Below, piece after piece: positions 23,301 to 33,400 of a stretch of 64,000 bases of DNA. The position numbers and the translations under genes were made by a program. Within the stretch, counting starts at the first letter, position 1, and each line of letters opens with the position of its first letter. Source of the stretch: Norana najaformis (lineage: Eukaryota > Annelida > Clitellata > Crassiclitellata > Hormogastridae); the NCBI GenBank assembly GCA_964023275.1, contig OZ029916.1, positions 32,394,587 to 32,458,586 of the forward strand, in the 5' to 3' direction. The notes beneath the pieces were generated by a model. It ran no database searches. It worked only from the letters and a program-made list of their open reading frames with translations, and was not told the DNA's origin.

Positions 23301-26300
23301 CAGCTGTTAACTTAACCCTTAATGTAGCTTTGATCTGAAATTCAACAGATTACCTACCACTGGGACTAAACAACATCAGGAAATTTCCCTGACTTTGGCT
23401 AGGCATGAAATTATTTGAAATGGTGGGCAGCTAAGATGACGTCTGAGTTATTGTTTATTTGTGAGTGTAGAACAGACAATTACCTAGATCATCTTCTGAT
23501 ACAGAGAAGTTACTACTCTTTCCAGTCCTACCCAGTCTCATAACTTCAGATCTGCAATTCTGTGGGGAGGCCAGTCGGATCAGCCAAGGAGGGTCTGCTC
23601 AAAGTCTAGTTAACCCAAGTGGGTAAGTGAGTAAAGTCTTACTTGAACATACTATATATATATATATAGATATATATATGTACATAGTATATGTACATAA
23701 TATAGTCTTACATCCCAAATTAAGAGTCAGGAAACTGACTGTATAGACAACAGACCCTCAGTGACGTCATTCCATCCCCCATCCAACAGATGAATGGCTA
23801 GAATCTCATTGTTTCCCAAGTAAAACGACCTCCTACACAAGTGATTCAAAGTGCGGCAGAGCTAATAGTCTTGAGAAACTTGAAAATTGTAAAAGCTTTC
23901 AAATCGTCAAGCCTAGGAATTGCCATTAAAATGCAATATTGGAGGTTACTAGTCTATGATTTTTTCAAATTTTGGGCTCATTTATTATCCGATATTAAAC
24001 ATTTTCACCACTTTAATCAGTATTAAATTCCTAACACACCAAGTGTCATTATTTTCAAATTTAAAAACTTCAAATGCATATAGTTTCAGGATAATGGCAG
24101 GAATACCCAATATTCTGTTCACTAAATAGATTTATCAATATAAGAGAACAAACTTGTGAACATTTCCATGTTAGAAGTGTCTTTCTAGTTTAAATATTGG
24201 CAGATATAAAATTACATGCTTTTCAAAAAAAACAAAATAATTCAGACTTCTGATGTCATGACGCAAAAATAAACAAACAATTTTACAGATCGGGCTTTAA
24301 AATTAATTCAGACTCAACAGAGTTAAACTATCTGCTTTTTGCTTCTTTAATAATGAATAAACACATGTTTAAATACATCAGCCAGGTAGCAATTTTAAAA
24401 ACTGCATGACACAACACTTACATTCAGTCCATGACTTTTTTTTCCAGTGTAGAGGGCTGCAAATCGGCCGGGAAGTGCTTTGAGCTGAGAGGTTACATTG
24501 CTTATGATCTCATCTGGAAAATCATAAAAAAATTTCATAAGATAAATTTAGAGCACAGCCATAAAAACATGGTGGTGGGTTCAAAACAAAGCCGAGAAAA
24601 AACTAGCCATTTTCTGTTACCCGGCATAGACTACAACTGATACATCTTGCTAAAGATCAGCTACATAAATTTACGAATATATTACATTAGTTTCAAATGA
24701 AGCTATGAAGAACAGCAGGCAGCCATTCAGCTAACTCAGAGAGGCAGCCAAAGGTACAAAGTGTTGGCAACTTCATATTTCTCAGTCTTGACAAATGAGG
24801 GCAGTTAGCAGTCCTCTTCCTGCCACCCAACCTCCCATCAACAGGGTATGGTCAGTATACTCATTTTTAGAACCAAGTCTGCTAGGGGGCAAGTGCAGCA
24901 AAATCTCAAAACTTCAAAACATCTTTCAGTCCTGGCAGGAGTTGAAAGCTCAATCTCTTGGCTGACAGTCTAGGAAGCTAACCGCTAGACTACGGTGCAC
25001 CTCTGAAACCGGAAATCATGCACGAGACCAAATCTAACACTAAGTTGGTACATGGTTGAGTTGTAGATTGCTAAAACGTTCATCTTTCATCACTGTTATG
25101 TGGTTCAAATCCTCGTGTCAATTAAAATTGGCAATCCACTGTCAAGTCACGTAAAACCTCTCAAAGGTGCTTAGGGGTTCTTAAAATGTTATTACATTTT
25201 CACTTCTTTCTATCCACTGAACAGTAGCATTGATAGATGAATGCAATAAATGAGCAACTCCCTTAAATTACCATAAACACTAGATTCACCTTGGCAAAGC
25301 TTGTAATACAAGCAAACATATAAAGCTCCACAATGTAAACCCTGCATAAAACACCAATTGTAAATTTAGTGTGCCAACAAAGAAGTAAGTCCATGTCTTC
25401 ATATACTGACAATCAAGCTGACATTTTGCAAAAATAAGAATTTCATTCCCCAAACTTGAAATCCTGGATCTACTCATAAAACACCCCATATCAATACAGT
25501 GGATATAGTTAGCCAATCCTGGATTTGCTCCTAAAATACCCTTACCAATATGATGAATGTAGTTAGCCAGACCCGCCTGCAAACCATGTCGTTCAGGAAG
25601 ATGTATGAGCACCAGCTTCTTCTCCTCCAAAGCGACAGGGAGATCCGCTAGATTAAATGGCTGCTGGAGTGTGTATGTCTTTCCCAGATAATCAGCTTCA
25701 AGTTGACCAAGGACAGAGAAGGGAGATGAAACGCTTGACAGAAAAGCAGATGGCAAATCGGAGATTATGTCCTGAAAAGAAGAAATCATATGTTCAAGCA
25801 AGGACAGCACTTTGCTATCATTCTCTTCAGCTCACAGATGCAAAAACTTTAAAATTTATATAGCTTATTTGGGAGGTTCTTGAAAGGTGCTATAAAAATG
25901 TTCCGATACATACACACATACATACACAAATACATACATACATACATACACACACACATGCACAGCACCATGACTACTTGTAGTTACCTTTGTCTGTTTA
26001 AAAGCTCCACCATCACCAGTTTCACTGTAGACATCAGCGCTTAGGCTAATCTCAGCAACAGACAACTGAAAACAAGACATATAAGCAGATCAAAGTTAAG
26101 AGGAATAACTGTAAGTTCATTAAAATTTGACTACGATACACAGTATACGACCTCCAACCAAAATCTTGATTTTGAACGTCTAAACTTGGATTAATAAACA
26201 AGCACATTTGTATTCTGTACTTATTTACACATAGATTATAAATGACAAGTAAGTCTTATATGCATTATGCATCATTATAAGTGGTTTTTATAAATTGTAG

Positions 26301-27635
26301 TTAGGAAAATGGATCCCGACACTTGCTCATGATTTTCAGGCATATGACATAACCTCATTATTATGCAACCTCGTTCTAAAGTGGTACTTAATAAGGCTTC
26401 AAAAGAAGCTTTATGATGAGGTTTCAGTATATGAATAAATAGAAGAGAATGGTGATTACCTTATTCTGTACGAATACTGCAACTGTTTTAATGTCATTGT
26501 CAGCTAATAACTTGTTCACATATTGCTTTCTGAAGTCACCTTGGCTCACTGTATGACCAGCAGGTGTTGGAGGAAATGTTAGAGATCTACAATAACAAAA
26601 GATGTAATGTAATTTTTGCCTCTGACTGACACAGCTGTGTGATGTTATGTACTACACAGGTTTTTGTAACAATGCACAATGTAATGTAATGAAAATCTTT
26701 ATCCATTACAGCCTCAAGCAAGATTTAAACTTGGCAAATCAATCTCCAGAAAAGTCGTTGCAGTGAACTGTTTGTGGCCTTTATGCATTAGATCTAAGAA
26801 TATATTTTCATTTTAATTGCTATCGATGTAAGCATTTGCACAAGTAACATTCGTTCCTTCATTCAAAATTGGTACTGCAACACGTTTATCTCGCTACTGG
26901 AACTGGCATCGGTAGATGTTTACAGCTACTGACAACGCAAGGAAAAGTAAGCTTATTGTTCATCAACATGTCAGTTTAGAAGTCCCTACAGGTAAGGTCT
27001 TGTAGCAGTTTGCAATCTACCACCATGCCACCTGAAAGGTATAGGTATTGATACCGATATAAAATCATATAAAACATCTTATGGGCATGCATCAATTCTT
27101 GGTGTGGCATATCAGCATGCTGGTAACAAGATGGCCTTTAGGGTCATTCTATGTCAAATCAACCAGGTATACACCACACCATCTAGGATGTTAACGAAAT
27201 TTGAAACATATTTTCAAGTACCAAATAATAAATAATTTCAAAAATTTTTATTTGATTATCTCAAAAAGTGTTGGAATTACAGAATTTTAAGCTTTTCTGC
27301 CATTTTATGTGAATGTGACAAATTGAATGATTCATGATCTTTGACTTGCTGTAAATCTGGTAGTAACAGGGATAGAAAAAAATGAAATTTTCAGCTTCTA
27401 ATCAATTTCTTGTGTTGATTACAAAAAACGCAATTATAACCAAGGTGCGACCCTTTAAATAAGTTTACTACAGCTACCATAACGAACCAGCACTACAATA
27501 ATCACCGCCCCTTCAAGCGTACCCTTCGTTAGTCCACATAAGAACAGGAACTCTTCGGTCCACAGCCAAGTTCCTTCTAAACGCAAGCGCCGACAAACAT
27601 AGAAAAACGACAAGAATTCGGAATGCTGAAGTCAT
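17098..27635 (-). CDS. ATP6AP1: V-type proton ATPase accessory subunit S1 (Ac45), ten exons
   Basis: Joining ten exons by GT-AG sites gives one uninterrupted frame of 471 codons, essentially the length of human ATP6AP1. Exons on the minus strand are: 27635-27523, 26586-26460, 26065-25988, 25771-25546, 24513-24422, 22047-21820, 21616-21594, 19535-19458, 17994-17751 and 17304-17098; every phase matches. An N-terminal signal peptide is followed by a luminal domain rich in NxS/T sequons. Next come the paired-cysteine membrane-proximal region (FSYHC and NDCIGFF), one C-terminal membrane helix, and a cytosolic tail with the family motif KTPDRMDD-KG-TIS. In animals this subunit sits in the V-ATPase Vo sector and guides pump assembly and trafficking. 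Introns carry SINEs and LINE tails. I see no clear furin-type RxKR site in the middle of the protein. Identification is secure. Confidence 0.95.
17751..17994 (-). CDS. ATP6AP1: ATP6AP1 exon 9
   Basis: 244 nt between a TTTTCAG acceptor and CAG|GTGATT donor. It encodes MTYTTSTGSESGYWYLKKFL through PLTVLLDSEFVAWTPLKFSY and HCHD, the region just before the membrane anchor. It completes an AA|A lysine codon split with exon 8. Confidence 0.93.
18067..18120 (-). mobile_element. LINE 3' terminus in ATP6AP1 intron 8
   Basis: Minus strand: GGTGCTTTGCCGTTAATCAG then TAGCACTATAGAAATAAAGA, a decayed copy of the GCCTTGTGCATTA...GGCGCTATAGAAGT terminus. Confidence 0.4.
18545..18615 (-). mobile_element. tRNA-derived SINE head
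   Basis: On the minus strand, an A-box-like AGTGAAGTGGTTGATTACCT precedes a stem TGC / loop CTTATAA / TGCA, then a B-box-like GGGTCTGGGTTAGAACTCCT. Spacing is tRNA-like, but there is no acceptor stem. It lies in ATP6AP1 intron 8 and I take it as a SINE head, not a functional tRNA. Confidence 0.5.
18870..19110 (-). mobile_element. LINE C-terminal tail fragment in ATP6AP1 intron 8
   Basis: Minus-strand frames, with shifts, give LVVPAAQTSTLQHRNFAVVS, LWNR and SLPLFQRT blocks corresponding to the RTRTA...AFSVAGPxLWNSLP...SLPxFKxxLK tail of L2/CR1-like LINEs. Frameshifted and non-functional. Confidence 0.5.
19458..19535 (-). CDS. ATP6AP1: ATP6AP1 exon 8
   Basis: 78 nt from acceptor CTTTTAG to donor AA|GTATTT. 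It encodes ASCTIHLQYKKDVSAGDVDI and then RNLTL. The first base completes a serine codon begun in the 23-nt exon 7. The sequon NLT is present. Confidence 0.88.
20200..21330. other. ATP6AP1 intron 7 interior
   Basis: A plus-strand frame at 20323-20679 (Ser/Pro-rich middle) and another at 21124-21312 are open but resemble nothing I know. They run antisense to an identified gene. I treat them as intronic. Confidence 0.45.
21335..21590 (+). mobile_element. LINE tail next to the ATP6AP1 microexon
   Basis: A plus-strand frame gives FKSLVKTHFFQKYSF, a typical LINE C-terminal ending. An L2-like terminus GAGCATGCTATAAATGCT and an A-rich tail, AAAAATAAATAAACAAAATA, follow. The tail stops about 20 bp from the donor of exon 7 of the minus-strand gene. 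Confidence 0.5.
21594..21616 (-). CDS. ATP6AP1: ATP6AP1 exon 7, 23-nt microexon
   Basis: A TTTTCAG acceptor and an AAG|GTAAGA donor bracket 23 nt encoding DLVFDGT plus two bases of a serine codon. Only this size links exon 6 (phase 0 end) to exon 8 (one-base start) in frame, and the residues fit the family's short D/E-L-x-L-x-G stretch at this point. An alternative upstream AG would add 10 nt and break the frame. Confidence 0.8.
21725..21755 (+). repeat. (AAAT)n microsatellite
   Basis: AAATAAATAAATAAATAAAT run within ATP6AP1 intron 6. Confidence 0.8.
21820..22047 (-). CDS. ATP6AP1: ATP6AP1 exon 6
   Basis: 228 nt, exactly 76 codons, from acceptor TTATACAG to donor TCA|GTACAT. It encodes AYEQHSGRHLLGYGQSSNQT and onward through FLMYTTQIRINYNVN to STTNETIKKS, with three NxS/T sequons. 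A slightly better-looking donor 5 nt earlier would shift the frame, so the in-phase one is chosen. Confidence 0.88.
22086..22140 (+). mobile_element. Possible tRNA-derived SINE head
   Basis: AATGGTTAGCATGCAGGACT then GCCAAGTC resembles a tRNA D-arm and an anticodon arm with GCC in the loop. The B box is poor. A weak call inside ATP6AP1 intron 5. Confidence 0.25.
22467..22534 (+). repeat. 34-bp tandem duplication
   Basis: Two adjacent 34-bp units (22467-22500 and 22501-22534) beginning CGGCTTAAATTTTGTGAAAT differ at one base (TTTGC against TCTGC). A recent replication-slippage-type duplication in ATP6AP1 intron 5. Confidence 0.9.
23650..23705. repeat. TA-rich microsatellite
   Basis: TATATATATATATAGATATA then TATATGTACATAGTATATGT within ATP6AP1 intron 5. 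Confidence 0.8.
24422..24513 (-). CDS. ATP6AP1: ATP6AP1 exon 5
   Basis: 92 nt from acceptor TTTTCCAG to donor AAT|GTAAGTG. It encodes DEIISNVTSQLKALPGRFAA and then LYTGKKSHGLN, the family block that ends in a LYTG-type motif. Its first two bases complete an Asp codon begun in exon 4. Confidence 0.93.
24930..25010 (-). mobile_element. tRNA-Asp-like SINE head
   Basis: Minus strand: CACCGTAGTCTAGCGGTTAG (D-arm and A box), TTCCTAGACTGTCAGCCAAG with GTC in the anticodon position, then GAGCTTTCAACTCCTGCC (B-box-like). It resembles tRNA-Asp(GTC) but the acceptor stem is missing, so it is a SINE head in ATP6AP1 intron 4. Confidence 0.55.
25546..25771 (-). CDS. ATP6AP1: ATP6AP1 exon 4
   Basis: 226 nt from acceptor CTTTTCAG to donor ATTG|GTAAGG. 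It encodes DIISDLPSAFLSSVSSPFSV and then FNLADLPVALEEKKLVLIHL, the PV/LV-type beta-strand region of the luminal domain. It ends one base into a codon. Confidence 0.93.
25895..25965. repeat. (ACAT)n/(AC)n microsatellite
   Basis: ACATACACACATACATACAC and ACATACATACATACATACAC run directly beside ATP6AP1 exon 3. Confidence 0.85.
25988..26065 (-). CDS. ATP6AP1: ATP6AP1 exon 3
   Basis: 78 nt, 26 codons, from acceptor TTTTCAG to donor AAG|GTAACT, encoding LSVAEISLSADVYSETGDGG and then AFKQTK. In phase on both sides. Confidence 0.92.
26460..26586 (-). CDS. ATP6AP1: ATP6AP1 exon 2
   Basis: 127 nt from acceptor TTATTGTAG to donor AAG|GTAATC. It encodes SLTFPPTPAGHTVSQGDFRK and then NDIKTVAVFVQNK. The family has the matching hydrophobic VLLFLQDK-like strand at this position. 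Confidence 0.93.
27523..27635 (-). CDS. ATP6AP1: ATP6AP1 exon 1 (start and signal peptide)
   Basis: ATG at 27635-27633, followed by MTSAFRILVVFLCLSALAF, a signal peptide, then VPVLMWTNEG, which matches the VPLVLW start of the mature human protein. The donor GG|GTACGC leaves two bases of a glycine codon completed by exon 2. Confidence 0.92.
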
Positions 27636-27729
27636 CTTGCGAGAAATAATCTTACAACCAGCCAGGCCGATAAATTTAATATTATTATGCGACCGACATT
27701 ATCGTAAGGCTCACGAGCCAGTGTTGGGA

Positions 27730-27737
27730 TCACATGA
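27730..27737. promoter_or_regulatory. M-box/CLEAR-like E-box upstream of ATP6AP1
   Basis: TCACATGA (TCATGTGA on the gene strand) lies about 95 bp upstream of the ATP6AP1 ATG. This is the M-box form bound by MITF/TFE-family factors, and vertebrate V-ATPase and lysosomal genes are known TFEB targets through related CLEAR motifs. Binding here is inference from one 8-bp match. Confidence 0.4.
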
Positions 27738-27989
27738 CGGAACTCTATTGACTATGATGCCCTACCTTGTGAAGGCGAGAATTTCTGTAGAGCAATTCTA
27801 ATGACAACCTGAATTAATTGAGTTCCGTGCTGTGTAAAGAGAATCAGTCAATTCTCAGGCGACCAGTCTAAAAAAACCAGCTAAGGCAAAGATTAAGTCT
27901 GGCTTAGTTTCAGATCCTGGTCCGCAGATCGTAGTTAAAGGAATAAACTCCCACGAGATTTACGACTATCGTACAAACTCACCATCACT

Positions 27990-28560
27990 TCAGTCCTGGT
28001 GACAGCTCTAGCCACCGAATGTTGAATGACTTCAATACGCTTAATTTGAGTGGATTACAGTACAGTAGTCAAGCTTAGAGTGAACAACAGAGGTAGTGAT
28101 GGTAGAGGCAGTTTTAAAATCCAGCATTGAAAGAATACGTAGAAGGTCACAAATATTAATGAAACGGGTGCGAAACAGGTTGAAGATGTGATCCGAAAAT
28201 GAGAGATGAGGTTCGAAGGTGATGTCAGCATTGCGTGCGGGCGAATGTGAGGTTAAACTGAGAGTTGAGGAATGAATGATAGGTGGATAAACGAGTCAGA
28301 GAAATTTAAAATCTAATCTGGTAGATCTATCATAAGAATTCGGTTTTGGCAGGGATGAGACAAAGGAAATTCTACGCGAGGACACAGATTTTGAGATTTG
28401 ATTGACAACAACAAGCAACTGAGTAATGGATGAAGAAAAGGAATTTGGAGAGAAGGATATGAAGAGCTGAGTGCCGTCAGTATTAATGGCATTTGATTTC
28501 ATTACGGCTAGCATTGAGAGCGCAGGCAACATAGGCCTAATTTCTCTTAAAGCGATGTTA
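27990..28560 (-). mobile_element. LINE fragment (post-RT region)
   Basis: The minus strand encodes NAINTDGTQLFISFSP, FEPHLSFSDHIFNLFRTRFI, VVHSKLDYC and neighbouring blocks. These correspond to the KTQLLxFG, LSFxDHI and SRLDYCNSLL blocks of L2/Jockey-type LINE proteins. Stops and shifts are present. Confidence 0.6.
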
Positions 28561-28629
28561 TTTAAATGACTAATTACAAACGTCTGCATATATACATACC
28601 TGTATACACTCGTGTATTCATACATGCAT

Positions 28630-28768
28630 TCATATATGCATACACGCATGTATGTATGCATGTATGTATGTATGTATGTATGCATGTATGTATGTATGTA
28701 TGTATGTATGCATGTATGTATGTATGTATGTATGTATGTATGTATGTATGTATGTATGTATGTATGTA
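28630..28768 (+). repeat. (ATGT)n microsatellite
   Basis: About 130 bp of GTAT/ATGC tetranucleotide repeats, followed at 28775-28815 by a LINE-terminus-like TTGTATAGCACTTTAAGCAC and at 28890-28935 by a complementary CATA run. Frames here are Cys/Met/Tyr/Val repeats and not genes. Confidence 0.9.
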
Positions 28769-29329
28769 TCTGGATTTTGTATAGCACTTTAAGCACCTCA
28801 CAAACGCGCTTACATATGTACATAAGCACGAACACGCATGCAAACATAAACGTCAACATTCATGCAAACATACATTTATTTATACATATATGCATGCATA
28901 CATACATATATACATACATACATACATACAATCATACCTAAATACAAACCTACAAACATACAGTCATACGTAAATATATACAGGTAGACAGAAATACACG
29001 TGATTTTTCAGCAAGTCAATTTTTGCAGTAAGTCTGTCGGATTACTTGGTTTTAAATATGCCTATTGTCTTTCTTTGATAGGCCTATTAAATAAGCTCTA
29101 TTTAAAAATTGTCACACTGTTAATTTACTTCAGATTAAACTAATAGGATTACTTTTATTTAGGCCTATTCGGCTGCTTGGGGACACGTTTTTATCTCCCA
29201 TGAGCTGAAGATCCTGTTCTTTTCTTCACTGACTTGTGTCACATCTTCTTACTCGTTCCTTGGTCCGAGTCGATCGGAAGTTGATTTCCTGTTTGTATTT
29301 CGTTATCATAAAAATGTTGCCACCTGCAT

Positions 29330-29570
29330 TTGATAATTATTTTCATGAAGGCAAGGGGGGTTCATAATGATTCCACAAGATCCTTGTTAAATTATCGAAC
29401 TATTAGAACTAATGTCAAGCTGTGTTCAATTAAGTGCTCTGGTCCGCAATCGAAGGTCTCTTTAGCTATAATTGTAACAAATGTACCAACTCTAAAACAA
29501 TTTAAATTAAAATTAAATATTACTTGTTTTGTTTGCATAAGTGACTGTAAGGACTATGGATAGTCCTCTT
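29330..29570 (+). mobile_element. LINE C-terminal tail fragment
   Basis: A plus-strand frame reads RTNVKLCSIKCSGPQS and later VPTLKQFKLKLN, the degraded form of the SIKYxGPxIWN...IPTLxxFKxKLK ending of CR1/Poseidon-type LINEs. Isolated fragment between ATP6AP1 and protease A. Confidence 0.5.
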
Positions 29571-29854
29571 CTCATTGTGTTCTTTCTTTTTGTTTTATTG
29601 CATAGTTCATCAAATTAACTCATTATATTGTATGTTAAACATTCTGCATGTAAAATAATCGATGTCATAACGACAACCTTGAACTTAGCGGGTATAACGA
29701 CCCTTTAGGTTAGTCCTATTGACATCTCAACAGTCACAAATGAGTTTCTCCTGTAAAATTTCAAATTTTCTGTAAATTTCTGTTGTTCATGATTCAATAA
29801 ACAATAACATACGTACATATGAATGAATGGATCGAGGTGACTCTATGTACATAG

Positions 29855-30070
29855 TAGCTTTCAAATACCTCTCAAAAGCGCTGCACACTGACTCACTAGC
29901 AGATCTAAATAAATATGTTTTAAAACAGTTTGAAAATGTGTGTAGCGCATAGTCAATGCTACAGTACGGAAATGCAAGACAAGACTCTTCCAGGAGGACG
30001 GCCAAACACGTTGGAATGCACTTTGTGTTTGAATTGAGTGTGGAAAGGTCGCACTTGTATACATATATAT
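29855..30070 (-). mobile_element. LINE/SINE tail fragment
   Basis: Plus-strand AAATACCTCTCAAAAGCGCT and the following 180 bp resemble 35660-35850 (GCGCTGCACTCA and GATCTAAACAAGTGCGTTTG). The family is the same as the larger minus-strand LINE at 35.6-37.2 kb. Confidence 0.5.
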
Positions 30071-30434
30071 ATAGAAGTGCAGGAGGTGAGTATTTCGATT
30101 TTCTGCGTATTCGAAATCTATGACAGGTGAGTGTTAGATAAGGTCGATGTCTTGACAGATAAAACACTGGATGTACAAAAATGACAAATAAAAAATCATT
30201 ATCACTGTGTAAATTGATATAGTTTGGTCAACTGCTTATGAAGAGTTTAATATGCGCAGATGGAAGGTAACATAAATGATTAAAACGATAAGATTCGTCC
30301 ATGCAAGTGTTTTGTTGATCGGTGCGGCGTGTGACAGAACAGAAGTTGGCATTTCCGTTTCAGTCATCCTTCGTAAGTCGAATCCTAAATAAAAGAGATG
30401 AAGGTACCTGGTTGCGTTTAACAGAATTGGAAGA

Positions 30435-30474
30435 ATGCGTTGCCTCGCTGCTCTACTGTCTCTCGTCTGCCTCG
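30435..30474 (+). CDS. Protease A exon 1 (signal peptide)
   Basis: ATG followed by MRCLAALLSLVCL, a compact signal peptide, and the donor CTCG|GTAAGT. The first base of an Ala codon is completed by CT at the start of exon 2. The short exon and phase-1 join are typical for this protease family. Confidence 0.8.
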
Positions 30475-33400
30475 GTAAGTCACTTTGGATCGAAATGTGT
30501 CGAATCAGAGCGAGTGCAGATCCTCGGGACCAAGAGGAGCATCTGCGGAGGCTTGAGAACAGGCTTTTGTTGCTTATATCTTTGTTGACTTTACAGGACG
30601 ATTGTACTTTTATACAACTAAACAATTTCATAAGGTGAATAAAAGTGTACGCTTGTTCATTTCGATAGTCTACCACATGATTAAATCGTCGTTTCTTCAT
30701 TTCGATATTGTACTATATGACTAAATTGTCCGCTGCATATACTGGAAAATAAATTTGTTTCAAAAGTTTTGCTGAAATTATTTGGTGTTATGAAAGAGAG
30801 CTTCAAGCTGAACATAAATAGGCCTATAATTTCAGATTTAATGCTTCACGTAGAAATTTGGAGAAAAATTAGATTAAGTTTTTTTTTTAATTTAGGGCGT
30901 TTAATCGCACAGTGATGCCGACATATTGCTTTAGTTCAACTGAGCTAAAAGTGTTTTGCTGCTGATTTTCGCGTGCACTCAGCATCTAGTGGTTTTCCAT
31001 TCAGTGTCGAGCAATAGTCGGCCAGAATTGATGAGTCCAGTTGCCCTGATACCGCTTTTCCATAGTCGCAATCTCCTTGTGAAGCCTGTCACGATGTTCG
31101 CCACTGATTGCACCAGTTTCAGCAGGGAAGAAGCCCACGTGTGAAGGCAAAAAAATGAATCCAGCGACATGCTGCGCTTCATGGCTTTGTATGCTCGAAG
31201 GGTGTTATTTTGTCAACCAGCTGGGCTTACTTTGTTGTTCCACAGTTGTCAAGAAAATTATCAACAACATCCGTGAATGCCTTCCATGCGATTTTCTCTG
31301 GCCCCGCTAGCAGATCTTCGAATCGCTTGTCATTGATGACGTGTCTGATTGGTGGACGAACAAAAAACGACTTCCTTAATAATTCTTGGCGTCAGTTATT
31401 CTTGAAAATATCGTTCTCACATATCGAAATCCTTCATCTTCCTTGTTCATCGCATTCACAAAATTTCTCATCAGTCCGAGTTTCATAGGAAGAGGAGGCC
31501 AAACTATCTTTCCTGTGACGACAAATGCTTTCTATGTCAAACATTTCTGCCTGGAATCAGAAGCCTGCGTAGCAGCCAGTTCTTTTTAAAGCACGGCAGA
31601 GCCCCATTCCCATTTTTAGCACGGAGTCCCATTCGCAAATGAAACAACAGCACTTAGTATATCCGAGTTGCATTCCTAGTAGCACTGCCACTATTTTTAG
31701 ATCAGCACAGATGTTCCAGTTGTAGTTGTTGTACAGGCCCAAAATAGATATCTTCGTACTTGGCGACAGCAAACTCCATCCATGCAGTGTTGACCCAATT
31801 GGTTTTGCTTTTGTTTTTGACAAACCTAAGTCCCTGACCAGGTCATTTAATACTGACTGTGTTAGCAGATGAGGCTCATGGGACATAAACGGTTCAGAAT
31901 CTAGATCAACGTTTTCCAAGTGTGGCTAGAGTATTGTGGCATCAAGGTCTGCCTCATTAACGAGACATTTCTGCTGTAACGATTCGACCTGTAGACAATA
32001 AATTGTATTGCTAAGTACGCAAACTATGCTATCTATGCCTGCAGAGCATGTGCATCAACATACGTACAAACTGATATCAATGTAATGCATACTATAAAAG
32101 GGATGTGAGTTGCTTTAATAGCCTCTCCTGTCAGCATCCGTCCTGACTAAGTATGCCCAGGCATGCCTAAGCCTTAACATTTCCATTGCACGTTGTGCAA
32201 CCTGCACTGAGTACATACCCAGGCATGCCTGGACTAAATAATACAGCTTACTGCGTGGGCAACTTATTAGAAGACTAAAATGTAAGAGGAAGTCACAAAA
32301 ATAGATGATTCCAAAAAACCGTAAATGATAGTAAAATTTGAAGGTGGTTTTTGTGATCAGCAGCACAAAATCCGTAATACTGACCCAAATCTTCTTTGTC
32401 CATATACCGTGGTATCTGGGGTACACTGAGCTCTCCATTCTTTCACGGTTGGTAAATGGGGAATACCGCAAATTAGGAGATTAAAAAGGGTGTACTGACA
32501 CTGTATTGCACTGATCATATTTGCGCTTCAGCCGAAAGATCGCTTGACTTAGGGACCACGTCTCTGTGAAATTCTGTGGAGTTGTGTAAACGATATTGTA
32601 CCTTTACCTTTTTACCTTTAACTTGATTCACGACAAGGCTTAATTTCGTGTCACTGATGCAGCAATGGTGACAAGTAGGCCTACTCTTCAACCTACGAAA
32701 GAATTTAATTTAGAAATTGTGCTATATATATTTTACTTTACATTTTATTGTGTTAAATGTCGCTGTGTACAGCTGAGGCCAGACCCAGAAGAATGGATTT
32801 GGTCCCGTCAATCAGTGTCGATCCTTATATCGTCGGTGGAGTGGAAGCTACTCCAGGAGAGTTTCCGTGGCAACTGTCTCTGCAGGAGCTGAACATGGTC
32901 TGGAACCACTACGCCAGTGCCTCCCTCCTCTCTCCAAAGTACGCCCTCACCGCAGCCCACTGTGTTTTTGGAAAGTAAGTTTACTCACTCACTCGCTCAC
33001 TCGCTTGCTCACTCACTCGATCCCTCACCCTGAGTGAGTGACACGCTCTGCCGAATCCAGGAGCGCCTTTCAATTCTGTAAGAGGTACCATGAAATATCA
33101 CCGACACATTGCATTATTAGAATGTATACAATTTGTTCGCAAGACATCGTGATAAAATGCCTTAATAGATTCTATAACTTATTCTTCTTTATTATTCTAT
33201 AATTTATTTTTGCAGTTTCCGAATGTTACATCTAAGGCTTTGTTTAGGCCGTCTTGAACACGTTATTAGTTCATTTTACTTTAAGTCCCGTTTATTTCCT
33301 TATTTCCTATTAAGGGGCAACTGCTGGAATCACTCATAACTATTTAAGTCACTAGATGACGCATATATTCCGTGTTCTGGCGTGTGTTCGCATTTTATCA

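Noticed and set aside
28566-28941. Long open frames rich in Cys, Met, Tyr and His
   Set aside because: They are translations of (ATGT)n and (CATA)n microsatellites.
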